Positions 54,890 to 63,412 of a DNA stretch of 64,000 bases are shown here, piece by piece. The stretch spans positions 1,364,001 through 1,428,000 of the forward strand of contig CP121458.1 in NCBI GenBank assembly GCA_029690005.1. The letters are read 5' to 3'. The position numbers were made by a program, and so were the translations under genes. Each line of letters opens with the position of its first letter. Within the stretch, counting starts at the first letter, position 1. This stretch comes from Prescottella defluvii (lineage in GTDB: Bacteria > Actinomycetota > Actinomycetes > Mycobacteriales > Mycobacteriaceae). The notes below the pieces were generated by a model. The model saw nothing but the letters and a program-made list of their open reading frames with translations, was not told the DNA's origin and made no database searches.

Positions 54890-55790
54890 TCACCGGGTGC
54901 CGAGGACTGCGCTCAGCCCGAGCGCAACCGCAACGAAACGGTCGACGGCGCGGGGTGCGTCCGAGGCCAGGAAAACGAGTTCGACGGTCGACAGTTCGGC
55001 GTCCACGATCGGCCGCGACGTGGTGTCCGCTCGCCGGAACAGGTCGGCCACGCCCGCGCCGGTGATCGCAACCGCATCGGTGGTCGCGACGACCTGAACC
55101 ATCTCCTCGATGCTGTTCACCATGGGGCCGTAGGTGGGACGTGTGCCGTCGGGCCGCGGATCGATCGACCACCAGTTGCGCCAGTCCTGGGTCCCTTCTC
55201 GGGTGTCCACCTGAACGACGTCGGCGAGGTCGACGATTCGTAGCTTCCGTCGGCGGGCCAGCGGGTGGTCGCGTGCCATCAGCAGGACGCGAGGCTCCTC
55301 GAACAGAACGACCCGACGCAGCCGGGGGTGCGACTCGAGCGGAGGGCGGGCGACAACCATGTCGACCCGGCCGGAGGTCAAGGCCGAGAGTTCGTCCCCC
55401 ATGCCAGTTGTGTCAGTTCCAGCTCCACCTCGGGTTCCCGTCGATGGAACTCGTCGATGATCGGACGGGTCAACTCCCGGCGCCACCGGCAAGGAATCCG
55501 AGTCGCACCTTCCCCGACGAGCTGCGCTTGTGGCGACGGGCCGCACCGACCGCAGATTCGGCCGCCGCCAACAGCACCCGGCTCTCCTCGAGGAAGTGCC
55601 GGCCGGCCTCGGTGAGACGGGCTCCGCGGTGGTCTCGCTCGAGCAGTGAGATGCCGAGGGCATCCTCGAGCTTACGCACCTGCTGACTCAGCGACGGCGT
55701 CGCAATGTGCAGTTGCTCAGCTGCTTTCGTGAAGGTCCCGGCGTCGGCGACAGCCACGAAGTAGCGCACGAGCCGTAGATTCAGATCCAT
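54890..55790 (-). CDS. LysR-family regulator (second, two frameshifts)
   Basis: About 300 residues. The helix-turn-helix is FVAVADAGTFTKAAEQLHIA and LSQQVRKLEDALGISLLERD; the effector domain includes RVLLMARDHPLARRRKLRI and NWWSIDPRPDGT. G/C losses near 55480 and 55405 split the frame; repaired, the join reads GARELTRPIIDEFHRREP and then AWGDELSALTSGRVD. It is divergent from the second cupin gene at 55899, so that gene and its SDR partner are its likely targets. Confidence 0.85.
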
Positions 55791-55801
55791 CGTGCACGAC
55801 C

Positions 55802-55834
55802 TTAGGTATTCGTCTAACGGTCGGGCGAGAATAC
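55802..55834. promoter_or_regulatory. Candidate LysR box between the second LysR and second cupin genes
   Basis: TTAG-N8-CTAA at 55802-55817 is a T...A-type dyad, overlapped by GTATTC (55806-55811) and its complement GAATAC (55829-55834). It lies 12 bases before the LysR start, in the divergent gap. Confidence 0.45.
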
Positions 55835-55898
55835 GTCATAGACGTGACGGCCGCCACATCGGAGCATGGGTGAGTCCCCGAATCCAGGAGGAAATCCG

Positions 55899-56483
55899 AT
55901 GTCTGTCAACGCCACTCACCATGACGATGCTCGTGTGGTCGATCCGATCCGCCCGCAGCTGACCGGTCCCGAGATCGACCCGCAGTCCAACGCCCCAGTC
56001 GCAGAGGTCTTCGCTCGCGCGAGCTCCCCGGTGACCGGGCCGACGCTCAGTCTCGCCTCCCGGGTCAACAACTGCGACGATATCCCGTGGACCCCGTTCC
56101 CGATGCCGGGTACGTCCTTCAAGCTCCTGAACATCAACGAGACCACCGGTGCCGCCTCGATTCTGCTGTACGTGGCGGAGAATGCGCAGGCACCGCTGCA
56201 CATGCATTGCGGCGCGGCGGAGGCGTTCAACATCTTCGGCCGCTGGGCGTACGAGGGTGAAGCCGAATCCATCGGCCCCAACCACTACATCTACGAACCG
56301 GCCGGCATCGTGCACCTGCCCAAGCAGGAGGTCGAGTCCCTGATGTTCGGCATCTTCCACGGTCCGATCGTCGGGTACAACGAGGACGGCACGGTCGCCG
56401 GTGTCATCACGCACGACCTGCTCTACGACCTCGCCGCGGCGAACAATGCGGTTGCGCACCTGCCTGCTCGGACGGGCCGCTAG
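55899..56483 (+). CDS. Cupin oxygenase-like protein (second copy)
   Basis: 194 residues with an N-terminal extension of about 50 residues relative to the first cupin. The metal-site region is APLHMHCGAAEAFNIFGRWAYEGE and the later ligand is in GIVHLPKQEVESLMFGIFHGP. VNNCDDIPWTPFPMPGTSFKL aligns with the first copy. Both belong to the acetylacetone-cleaving/dihydroxyacetophenone dioxygenase-like group. ATG at 55899 follows GGAGGAAAT. The SDR start codon directly follows its stop, so the two are co-translated. Confidence 0.78.
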   Translation: MSVNATHHDDARVVDPIRPQLTGPEIDPQSNAPVAEVFARASSPVTGPTLSLASRVNNCDDIPWTPFPMPGTSFKLLNINETTGAASILLYVAENAQAPLHMHCGAAEAFNIFGRWAYEGEAESIGPNHYIYEPAGIVHLPKQEVESLMFGIFHGPIVGYNEDGTVAGVITHDLLYDLAAANNAVAHLPARTGR

Positions 56484-57265
56484 ATGGCGGGCGCAGTCCT
56501 CGTCACGGGCGCCGGCGGCGGGCTCGGTCGCGGTGTGGCCGAACGGATGTCCGCAGAAGGTCGGGGTCTGGCTCTGCTCGACATCGACGAGGCGCGGTTG
56601 TCGGAGACCGCCGCCGCGGTCGCCTCGCGCGGAGTCACGGTGACCACCCACGTCGTGGACATCTGCGACGTGGACGCGCTGCGGGCGGCCGTGGTGGAAG
56701 CTTTCCTCGCGCACGACGACCTCGACGGTCTGGTCAACGTGGCGGGGCTCGGTGGGTTCTTCCGGTACGACACGCTCGACGTGGATGCCTGGGACAAGAC
56801 GTACGCCGTCAACGTTCGGGGGTCTTCTTCGCAATCCAGGCCTTCGCAGCGGAACTGGCCACGCGGGGCAGGGCAGGAGCAGTGGTCAACTTCTCGTCGA
56901 TCGCGGCCCGAAACGGGCACGAGTTGTTGACTGCCTACGGTTCCTCGAAGGCGGCAGTGCTAGCGATGACGAATTCCCTGGCCCGTGCCCTCGCCCCGAC
57001 TGTTCGCGTCAATGCGGTTCTGCCCGGACTGATCTGGACCGACATGTGGCGGCAGTCCGCCGGCTGGCTCGCCGAGCACGACCCGACACTGGCCGGGGTG
57101 GCGCCTGAGCAGATCTTCGGAGCGATGGTCGACCAGCTCATCCCGATGAAGCGCCCGCAGACCGTCGAGGATGTTGCCGGTGCCGTCGCGTACCTGCTCT
57201 CGGCCGACGCGGGCAACGTCACCGGGCAGTCTCTGCACGTGGACGGCGGAGCGGTGCTCCCATAG
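56484..57265 (+). CDS. Short-chain dehydrogenase/reductase (one frameshift)
   Basis: About 260 residues. VLVTGAGGGLGRGVAERM binds NAD(P); VNVAGLGG, the Ser in VNFSSIAARNG, YGSSKAAV (catalytic Tyr-Lys) and LPGLIWTDMW follow. A G lost near 56820 splits it; repaired, it reads NVRGVFFAIQAFAAELA. It lies directly behind the second cupin gene and ends in a clear hairpin. It probably oxidises a hydroxy group to the ketone acted on by the cupin enzyme, or reduces its product. Confidence 0.87.
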
Positions 57266-57280
57266 CGTCCCGCCCGGATT

Positions 57281-57323
57281 CGACCACTCCCCTTCGTGCG
57301 CTGTGCGTGGAGGGGAGTGGTCG
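57281..57323 (+). terminator. Hairpin terminator after the SDR gene
   Basis: A perfect 13-bp stem (CGACCACTCCCCT and complement) with a 17-base loop, 15 bases after the stop codon. Confidence 0.75.
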
Positions 57324-57371
57324 TTGTCGTACCCGGGAAGCCTCCCGATCGCGTGGCCGGGCCACGGGGAT

Positions 57372-57387
57372 TACCGAACCTTCGGTA
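57372..57387. promoter_or_regulatory. ACCGA-N4-TCGGT operator before the PaaR-like gene
   Basis: TACCGAA-CC-TTCGGTA, a 7-bp-armed palindrome, 60 bases before the TetR start. The core ACCGA-N4-TCGGT occurs again just before paaA (63348-63361), which suggests a common regulator. Confidence 0.65.
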
Positions 57388-57447
57388 GGGTGATGCCGAG
57401 CCGCACCCTCTGCGGCGGGTGTCCACATCCCGGAAGGAACGCGCGAG

Positions 57448-58056
57448 ATGGCAGCGGCAGGTCCAGTCCGAAGAGCGGGATCGCCTGGGCGACCAGGGTA
57501 CGATCTCGACTCGTTGCTTGCCGTTGCGGTGAAGGTGTTCAACGACAAGGGGTACGACGGCACCAGCATGGAGGCGCTCGCGCAGCGGCTCGGCATCACG
57601 AAGTCCTCGATCTACCATCACGTATCCGGCAAGTCGGAGCTTCTGGAGCTCGCGCTGGCCCGGGCCCTCAACGCGCTCTTCGCGGTGACGACCGAAGAGC
57701 AGGTGACCAGTGGTCGATCCATCGACCGACTCGAGTACCTCGTCCGACGAAGCGTCGAGGTGCTCGTGACCGAGCTTCCCTATGTGACATTGCTTCTCAG
57801 AGTCCGCGGGAACACGGAGGTCGAGCGGCGTGCGCTCGCGCGCCGACGTGAATTCGATGCATTCGTCAGTGATCTGGTGGTGGCCGCCGCCGAAGAGGGC
57901 GATCTCAAGTCGGGTATCGCCCCGGCGCTCACGAGCCGGCTGGTGTTCGGAATGGTGAACTCGTTGATCGAGTGGTACCGGCCCCGTGGGGGAGAATCGG
58001 TGTCCGAGCTCGCCGATGCGGTGGTGGCGCTCACGTTCGACGGGATGAGGGCCTGA
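57448..58056 (+). CDS. TetR-family regulator of the paa genes (PaaR-like)
   Basis: 202 residues. The helix-turn-helix reads AVKVFNDKGYDGTSMEALAQ and ITKSSIYHHVSGKSELL; the C-terminal domain has LEYLVRRSVEVLVTELPYVTLLLR and LVFGMVNSLIEWYRPRGG. It converges on paaK across a bidirectional terminator. Matching operators before its own gene and before paaA support the inference that it represses the phenylacetate pathway and responds to phenylacetyl-CoA, as PaaR proteins do. Confidence 0.85.
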   Translation: MAAAGPVRRAGSPGRPGYDLDSLLAVAVKVFNDKGYDGTSMEALAQRLGITKSSIYHHVSGKSELLELALARALNALFAVTTEEQVTSGRSIDRLEYLVRRSVEVLVTELPYVTLLLRVRGNTEVERRALARRREFDAFVSDLVVAAAEEGDLKSGIAPALTSRLVFGMVNSLIEWYRPRGGESVSELADAVVALTFDGMRA

Positions 58057-58094
58057 CCTTCGTTGCCCGGTAACGGGCGTACCGGGAAGAAGTG

Positions 58095-58123
58095 GGGCGC
58101 CTCGGATCGGATCCGAGGCGCCC
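58095..58123. terminator. Bidirectional hairpin between PaaR-like and paaK genes
   Basis: GGGCGCCTCGGATC and its complement separated by one base (effective stem 12-13 bp), between converging genes. Confidence 0.75.
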
Positions 58124-58131
58124 AGGCAGTT

Positions 58132-59426
58132 TCAGGAAGGCCGATTGTCGATCAGGCGACGCGCTTTCCCGATCGATCGGTCCAGGCTCCCCGGGGCCAG
58201 GACCTCCACGGCGACGGTGACACCGATGCGGTCCTTCACCAACTGTCGCAGTCGGGCAGCCTGCGGTTCGCTCTCGACGGTGGCGGCGTCCGGCCGGGAC
58301 TCGACGCGGACGGTCAGCTCATCCATTCGGCCGGGCCGGTCGAGGACGCACTGGAACTGGGGCGCCAGACCGGGCACCGTGAGATCGAGCTCCTCGATCT
58401 GGGTCGGAAAGAGATTGACCCCGCGCAGGATGATCATGTCGTCGGTTCGACCGGTCACCTTCTGCATGCGGCGCATCGTGCGCGCAGTTCCCGGCAGCAG
58501 TCGGGTGAGGTCGCGGGTGCGGTAGCGAATGATCGGCATCGCTTCCTTGGTGAGCGAGGTGAAGACGAGTTCGCCCTCCTCGCCGTCGGGCAGCACCTCG
58601 CCGGTGACGGGATCGATCACCTCCGGGTAGAAGTGGTCCTCCCAGATGTGAAGGCCGTCCTTGGTTTCCACGCACTCCATCGCAACCCCAGGGCCCATGA
58701 CCTCGGACAGGCCGTAGATGTCGACGGCATCCATGTCCAACTGCTGCTCGAGTTCGCCGCGCATCTCCTCGGTCCACGGCTCCGCCCCGAACACACCCGT
58801 GCGCAGCGATGTTCGGGCCGGGTCGATTCCCTTGGTGAGCATCGCGTCTACGATCGTGAGCATGTACGACGGGGTGACCATGATCGCATCCGGGCGGAAG
58901 TCCTCGATCAGCTGGATCTGACGCTCGGTCATACCCCCGACATCGGAATGACCGTGCAGCCCAGCCTTTCCGCCCCGTAGTGGGCACCGAGTCCACCGGT
59001 GAACAGTCCGTACCCGTACGCGACGTGGACCTTGTCGGAGGGTTTCACGCCACCGGCACGAAGGCTCCGCGCGATCAGGTCTGCCCAGTTGTCCAGGTCC
59101 GTCGCGGTGTATCCGACCACGGTGGGACGTCCCGTCGTGCCCGACGACGCATGAATACGTGACACCTGATCCTGTGGCACTGCGAACATTCCGAACGGGT
59201 AGTTGTCTCGCAGATCTGCCTTCGTGGTGAACGGGAACTTGGCGAGATCGCCGAGATCCTGCAGATCGCCGGGGTGAACCCCGGCGTCGTCGAACGCCTT
59301 CCGGTAGTGCGGGACGTTCTCGTAGGCGTGGCGCAGCGACCACTGCAGGCGCTCGAGCTGCAGGGACGAGATCCGGTCGCGCGTGGCGAATTCGATGTCC
59401 TGTGACGGGGTGACGATGCTGGTCAT
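58132..59426 (-). CDS. paaK: Phenylacetate--CoA ligase PaaK (one frameshift)
   Basis: About 431 residues, the usual PaaK length. The adenylate-forming motif [19 protein letters not shown] lies near residue 100; [26 protein letters not shown] and [20 protein letters not shown] are the substrate/AMP and hinge motifs. It activates phenylacetate with ATP and CoA, the first step of the pathway. One G is missing from a run near 58936; restored, the frame reads [15 protein letters not shown]. It starts 61 bases after paaE and is the last gene of the leftward unit. Confidence 0.93.
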
Positions 59427-59487
59427 AGTCGTCTCCGGGTGCCGCGGTCGGGCTGCGACCGGGGTCGATGTGGTGGGGGCTGGGCGG

Positions 59488-60582
59488 TCAGGCGTCGAAG
59501 TCGACGGTCACGTCGGCGCTGTCCGGATAGCTCTGGCACGTGAGGACGAAGCCGGCATCGACCTCGTTCTCCTCGAGCGCGTAGTTGCGGCGCATGTCGA
59601 CGTGTCCGTGGGTGACCTTCGCTCGGCAGGTTCCACATACTCCGCCCTTGCAGGCGAACGGCAGATCCGATCGGTACTTCTCGGCTGCGTCCAGGATCGT
59701 CTCGTCCCGGGGCAACGTCGCGGTGGTCGAGCGCCCGTCGAGGACGAGGGTGACCTCGCTGCCGGGGCCGGTGACGCCCTCCTCGCGGTGGCGTGCCGGG
59801 GAGGGGGAGCGTCGTCGACATAGAACAGCTCATGGTGGACACGATCGGGGTCGACCCCCAGCTCGCCGAGTACGGTCTCGGCGTCGGTGACCATGCCGTA
59901 CGGCCCGCACAACCAGAAATGGTCGACACCGGAGATCGGCACCACGGCGTCGAAGATCGCGCGGAGCCGGTCGGCATCGAGGCGACCGGTGAAGAGTTCG
60001 ACGTCGCGGGGTTCCCGAGACAGAACGTGGACGACGTGGAAGCGCGCACCGTACCGGTCCTTGAGGTCGGCGATCTCCTCGGCGAACATCACCGAGCGCG
60101 TGCGCCGATTCCCGTAGAGGAGAACCACTTCGGCCTCGGAATTGGTGAGCACCGTCGCGGCGATCGAGAGCATCGGGGTGATGCCGGACCCCGCCGCGAT
60201 CAGGACGTGTCGGCCACCGACGGCGGGATCGGCGACGAACGATCCGGAAGGGGGCTGGACCTCGATCCTGTCGCCCCGGCGTACCTGGTGGACCAACCAG
60301 TTCGAGAACATCCCGTCGGCGACCTCGCGGACCCCGATTCGGGGGCTGGAACCGACCGGGCGCAGATGGAGTACGACCGGCGGTGCTCGACGCCGTCGAC
60401 GGTGCGACGGAGCGTGAGGGATTGGCCGGCGCCGAAAGCGAACTCCCGGAAAGGTCCGCGGGAATCTCGAGGGTGACGGCGGCGGCGTCGTCGCACAACG
60501 CCTCCACATCTGCGACCGTGAGGGTGTAGAAGGTTCTGTTGCGTGCCGAGACCGCGGACTTCGCGGTGTCCACAGTGTTCAT
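59488..60582 (-). CDS. paaE: Phenylacetyl-CoA 1,2-epoxidase reductase subunit PaaE (several frameshifts)
   Basis: About 364 residues. The order is an N-terminal FAD domain ([20 protein letters not shown], then [23 protein letters not shown]), an NAD domain ([28 protein letters not shown]) and a C-terminal plant-type 2Fe-2S domain with [13 protein letters not shown] and a final Cys. It passes electrons from NADPH to the PaaABC oxygenase. At least three shifts (near 60450, 60350 and 59800) cut the frame in this copy, but all domains are present. ATG at 60582, two bases from the paaD stop. Confidence 0.9.
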
Positions 60583-60584
60583 GT

Positions 60585-61109
60585 TCAGATCTCTTTCACA
60601 TGATCGAAGGGCTCGAGGCAATCGAGGCACCGGTAGAGGGCCTTGCACAATGTCGCCCCGAACTCGGAGTCGAGACGGGTGTCGGCGCCGCCGCACCGGG
60701 GGCACACGACCGCCCTGGGCGCGGCAGTGAGTGTCAAAGGCACCGGGCCCGAACCGCGGTGGGGAGCCGGTCCGGGCGTGGAGTAGCCACTCTCGTGCAG
60801 TTTTCGACGCCCCTCGTCGCTGATCCAGTCGGTGCTCCACGGCGGTGAGAGCGTGGTCCTGACTTCCACCGTCGGGAAGCCCGCGCGCTGCAAACGGTGC
60901 CGGATGTCGTCGCGCATCGTCGCCATGGCAGGGCAACCCGAATAGGTGGGGGTGATCGTCACGACCACGGCGCCGTCTCCTCCTACCGAGACTTCGCGCA
61001 GAACACCGAGATCCGCGAGGGTCAGCATCGGCATCTCGGGGTCGAGAACCGACTCCGCGATCCGCCGCGCATCGCGGACCTGCAGTTCGGCGTGTGTGGA
61101 GGCCGCCAT
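60585..61109 (-). CDS. paaD: Phenylacetyl-CoA epoxidase maturation protein PaaD
   Basis: 174 residues. An N-terminal MIP18/DUF59 domain (DPEMPMLTLADLGVLREV, VVVTITPTYSGCPAM) is followed by a zinc-ribbon-like tail CPRCGGADTRLDSEFGATLCKALYRCLDCLEPF. PaaD is needed for iron-sulfur assembly in the PaaE reductase. It is intact, starts one base after the paaC stop and is co-translated. Confidence 0.93.
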   Translation of the reverse strand: MAASTHAELQVRDARRIAESVLDPEMPMLTLADLGVLREVSVGGDGAVVVTITPTYSGCPAMATMRDDIRHRLQRAGFPTVEVRTTLSPPWSTDWISDEGRRKLHESGYSTPGPAPHRGSGPVPLTLTAAPRAVVCPRCGGADTRLDSEFGATLCKALYRCLDCLEPFDHVKEI

Positions 61110-61110
61110 G

Positions 61111-62028
61111 TCACCACACGCCTTCCGGGTGTGCCCGGGCGACCACCTGCATCTCGGCCAAGAGTAATCCGAGTGCCTCGGTGTGCAGGCCCTGACGGCC
61201 CGCGCGTCCGCCTACCGTGCCGACGACGCGGCCGGTCGGGGCGGACAGTTCGGCGGCATGCAACACCTGAGCGAGAACCGTGTCGAACTCTTCCCGCAGT
61301 TCGCCGGGGTCGACCGCCACACCCACCGCAGCGAGTGCGCGTTCTTCGCCGGTCGAAACGAAGAGCTCGTCGACGTACGGCCAGACGCGGTCGAGCGCCG
61401 ATTGCATCCGCGCCTTCGATTCCGCTGTGCCGCAACCGAGTGTCACGGCCCACCGGGCGGCGTAGTCGCGGTGGTAGGTCAGTTCCTTGACGCCTTTGAC
61501 GGCCACAGCAGCCAGGACCGGATCGCGTGACTCCCGTAGCCGGTCGAGGAGTGCGAGTCGCCAGGTCGAGAACACCAGCAGACGCGTGACGGTGTGTGCG
61601 AAGTCGCCGTTGTCGATCTCGGCGAGCCGGACGTTGCGAAACTGGTTCTCGTCGCGGAAGAAGGCGAGTGCGTCCTCGCCGGGAACCTGTGCCGTGTCGG
61701 AGACGTGCGGCACCACGACCGGGTCGGCCGCGGCCGCCCGTGCCAGGAGGAGGCGCGCCTGGCCGAGTAGGTCGAGACCGACGTTGGCGAGCGCCACCTC
61801 CTCCTCGAGTTCCGGTGCGCGCGTGATCCACTCGGTCAGCCGCTGCGAGCTGATCAGCGCATCGTCGCCGAGCATCAGACAGTAGGTGGCGAGCGCCGAG
61901 AGCTCGACGTCGTCGGGGACCGTGGTGTCGACGCCGGCCAGTGGATCGTCGAAACTGGTGCCGAAAGCCCACTGGCCGTGGCTGTCCTCGTCGACGAGGC
62001 CGTCGTAGGCATGGTCGTGGTCGGTCAT
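61111..62028 (-). CDS. paaC: Phenylacetyl-CoA epoxidase structural subunit PaaC
   Basis: 305 residues, longer than enteric PaaC (about 250) because of an N-terminal extension of about 35 residues. The ferritin-like fold shows LMLGDDALISSQRLTEWITRAPELEEEVALANVGLDLLGQAR, EIDNGDFAHTVTRLLVFS and GVKELTYHRDYAARWAVTLG. PaaC is the non-catalytic partner of PaaA in the epoxidase. The ATG at 62028 is chosen because the more upstream in-frame Met would run back across the paaB-paaC gap. It starts 47 bases after paaB. Confidence 0.93.
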   Translation of the reverse strand: MTDHDHAYDGLVDEDSHGQWAFGTSFDDPLAGVDTTVPDDVELSALATYCLMLGDDALISSQRLTEWITRAPELEEEVALANVGLDLLGQARLLLARAAAADPVVVPHVSDTAQVPGEDALAFFRDENQFRNVRLAEIDNGDFAHTVTRLLVFSTWRLALLDRLRESRDPVLAAVAVKGVKELTYHRDYAARWAVTLGCGTAESKARMQSALDRVWPYVDELFVSTGEERALAAVGVAVDPGELREEFDTVLAQVLHAAELSAPTGRVVGTVGGRAGRQGLHTEALGLLLAEMQVVARAHPEGVW

Positions 62029-62075
62029 CGTGCATCCTCGGAATTCTGGACGGCCGCGCGAGCGAGCCGGCCGGA

Positions 62076-62381
62076 TCACATGTGGGGAACGTTGTCGGGG
62101 ATTTCGTAGAAGGTGGGGTGGCGGTAGACCTTGTCGCCGCTCGGAGCGAAGTACGGATCCTTCTCGGACGGACTGGACGCCACGATCGAGTTCGACTGCA
62201 CCACCCAGATACTCACGCCCTCGTTGCGCCTGGTGTACACGTCGCGGGCGTGCCTGAGCGCCATCTCGTCGTCGGCGGCGTGCAGCGAACCGACGTGGAC
62301 GTGATTGAGTCCGCGCTTGCCGCGGAGGAATACCTCGTACAACGGCCAGTCGGCACCGGTGGCTCGGTCGGCTGCATTCAT
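62076..62381 (-). CDS. paaB: Phenylacetyl-CoA epoxidase subunit PaaB
   Basis: 101 residues. [45 protein letters not shown] and [21 protein letters not shown] are diagnostic of PaaB, the small bridging subunit of the epoxidase. The ATG at 62381 overlaps the paaA stop (ATGA). Intact. Confidence 0.95.
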   Translation of the reverse strand: MNAADRATGADWPLYEVFLRGKRGLNHVHVGSLHAADDEMALRHARDVYTRRNEGVSIWVVQSNSIVASSPSEKDPYFAPSGDKVYRHPTFYEIPDNVPHM

Positions 62382-63331
62382 CGTGTGTTCTCCTTCGTGC
62401 TCGCCCGGCGGGCGAAGGCGGTCGCGGCTTCGCGTACCCAGGCGCCGGTCTCGTGCGCGGCCCGGCGATTGGCGATGCGTTCGACGCTGGACGCGCCGTT
62501 TCCGCTGATCACCTGCATGAATTCGCTCCAGTCGGGTTCGCCGAAGTCGTACGCGGCGCGCTCGGCGTTCCATTTCAGATCGGGGTCCGGGAACGTCACG
62601 CCCAGTGCTTCGGCCTGCGGCACCGACATGTCGACGAACCGCTGGCGGAGTTCGTCGTTCGTGTGTCGCTTGATACGCCACTTCATCGACTGCTCGGAGT
62701 TCGGTGATCGGTCGTCGGGCGGGCCGAACATCATCAGTGCCGGCCACCACCAGCGGTCGACCGACTCCTGCACCATCTCGCGTTGGGCGTCGGTGCCGCG
62801 CATCATCGTCATGAGCAGCTCGTAGCCCTGCCGCTGGTGGAACGATTCCTCCTTGCACACCCGGATCATCGCCCGCGCGTACGGCCCGAAGGAACTGCGA
62901 CACAACGGAACCTGATTGCAGATCGCGGCACCGTCGACGAGCCAGCCGATGACGCCGACATCGGCGAAGGTCAGGGTCGGGTAGTTGAAGATCGACGAGT
63001 ACTTCTGCCGCCCGTCGAGCAACTTCTCGGTGAGGTCGCCGCGGTCGGCGCCGAGTGTTTCGGCAGCGGAGTACAGATACAGGCCGTGCCCGGCCTCGTC
63101 CTGTACCTTCGCCGTCAGGATTGCCTTGCGGCGCAGCGACGGCGCCCGGGTCAGCCATGCGCCCTCGGGTTGCATGCCGATGATCTCGGAGTGTGCGTGC
63201 TGCGCGATCTGCCGGATCAGGGTCTTGCGGTAACCCTCGGGCATCCAGTCCCGCGGCTCGACTCGCAGGTCGGCCGAGATGGTCTCCTCGAAGTGGTTCC
63301 GAAGCTCTTTTTCTGTGATGGACGAGGTCAT
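62378..63331 (-). CDS. paaA: Phenylacetyl-CoA epoxidase catalytic subunit PaaA
   Basis: 317 residues, the di-iron oxygenase subunit. Metal-site helices include [39 protein letters not shown] and [18 protein letters not shown], with carboxylate and His ligands in the expected pairs. It inserts one oxygen atom into the ring of phenylacetyl-CoA. ATG at 63331, 17 bases after an ACCGA-N4-TCGGT operator. First gene of paaABCDE-K. Confidence 0.95.
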   Translation of the reverse strand: MTSSITEKELRNHFEETISADLRVEPRDWMPEGYRKTLIRQIAQHAHSEIIGMQPEGAWLTRAPSLRRKAILTAKVQDEAGHGLYLYSAAETLGADRGDLTEKLLDGRQKYSSIFNYPTLTFADVGVIGWLVDGAAICNQVPLCRSSFGPYARAMIRVCKEESFHQRQGYELLMTMMRGTDAQREMVQESVDRWWWPALMMFGPPDDRSPNSEQSMKWRIKRHTNDELRQRFVDMSVPQAEALGVTFPDPDLKWNAERAAYDFGEPDWSEFMQVISGNGASSVERIANRRAAHETGAWVREAATAFARRASTKENTR

Positions 63332-63347
63332 TTGTCCTGCCTCTAAT

Positions 63348-63361
63348 ACCGAATGATCGGT
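63348..63361. promoter_or_regulatory. ACCGA-N4-TCGGT operator before paaA
   Basis: ACCGAATGATCGGT in the 81-base gap between paaG and paaA. It has the same half-sites and spacing as the site at 57372-57387 before the PaaR-like gene. No other terminator or gene fits in the gap. Confidence 0.65.
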
Positions 63362-63412
63362 TGGTGTGAGTATGCATGGAAGTGACGCGCGACACAAGCG
63401 CGCGCGGCGCCG

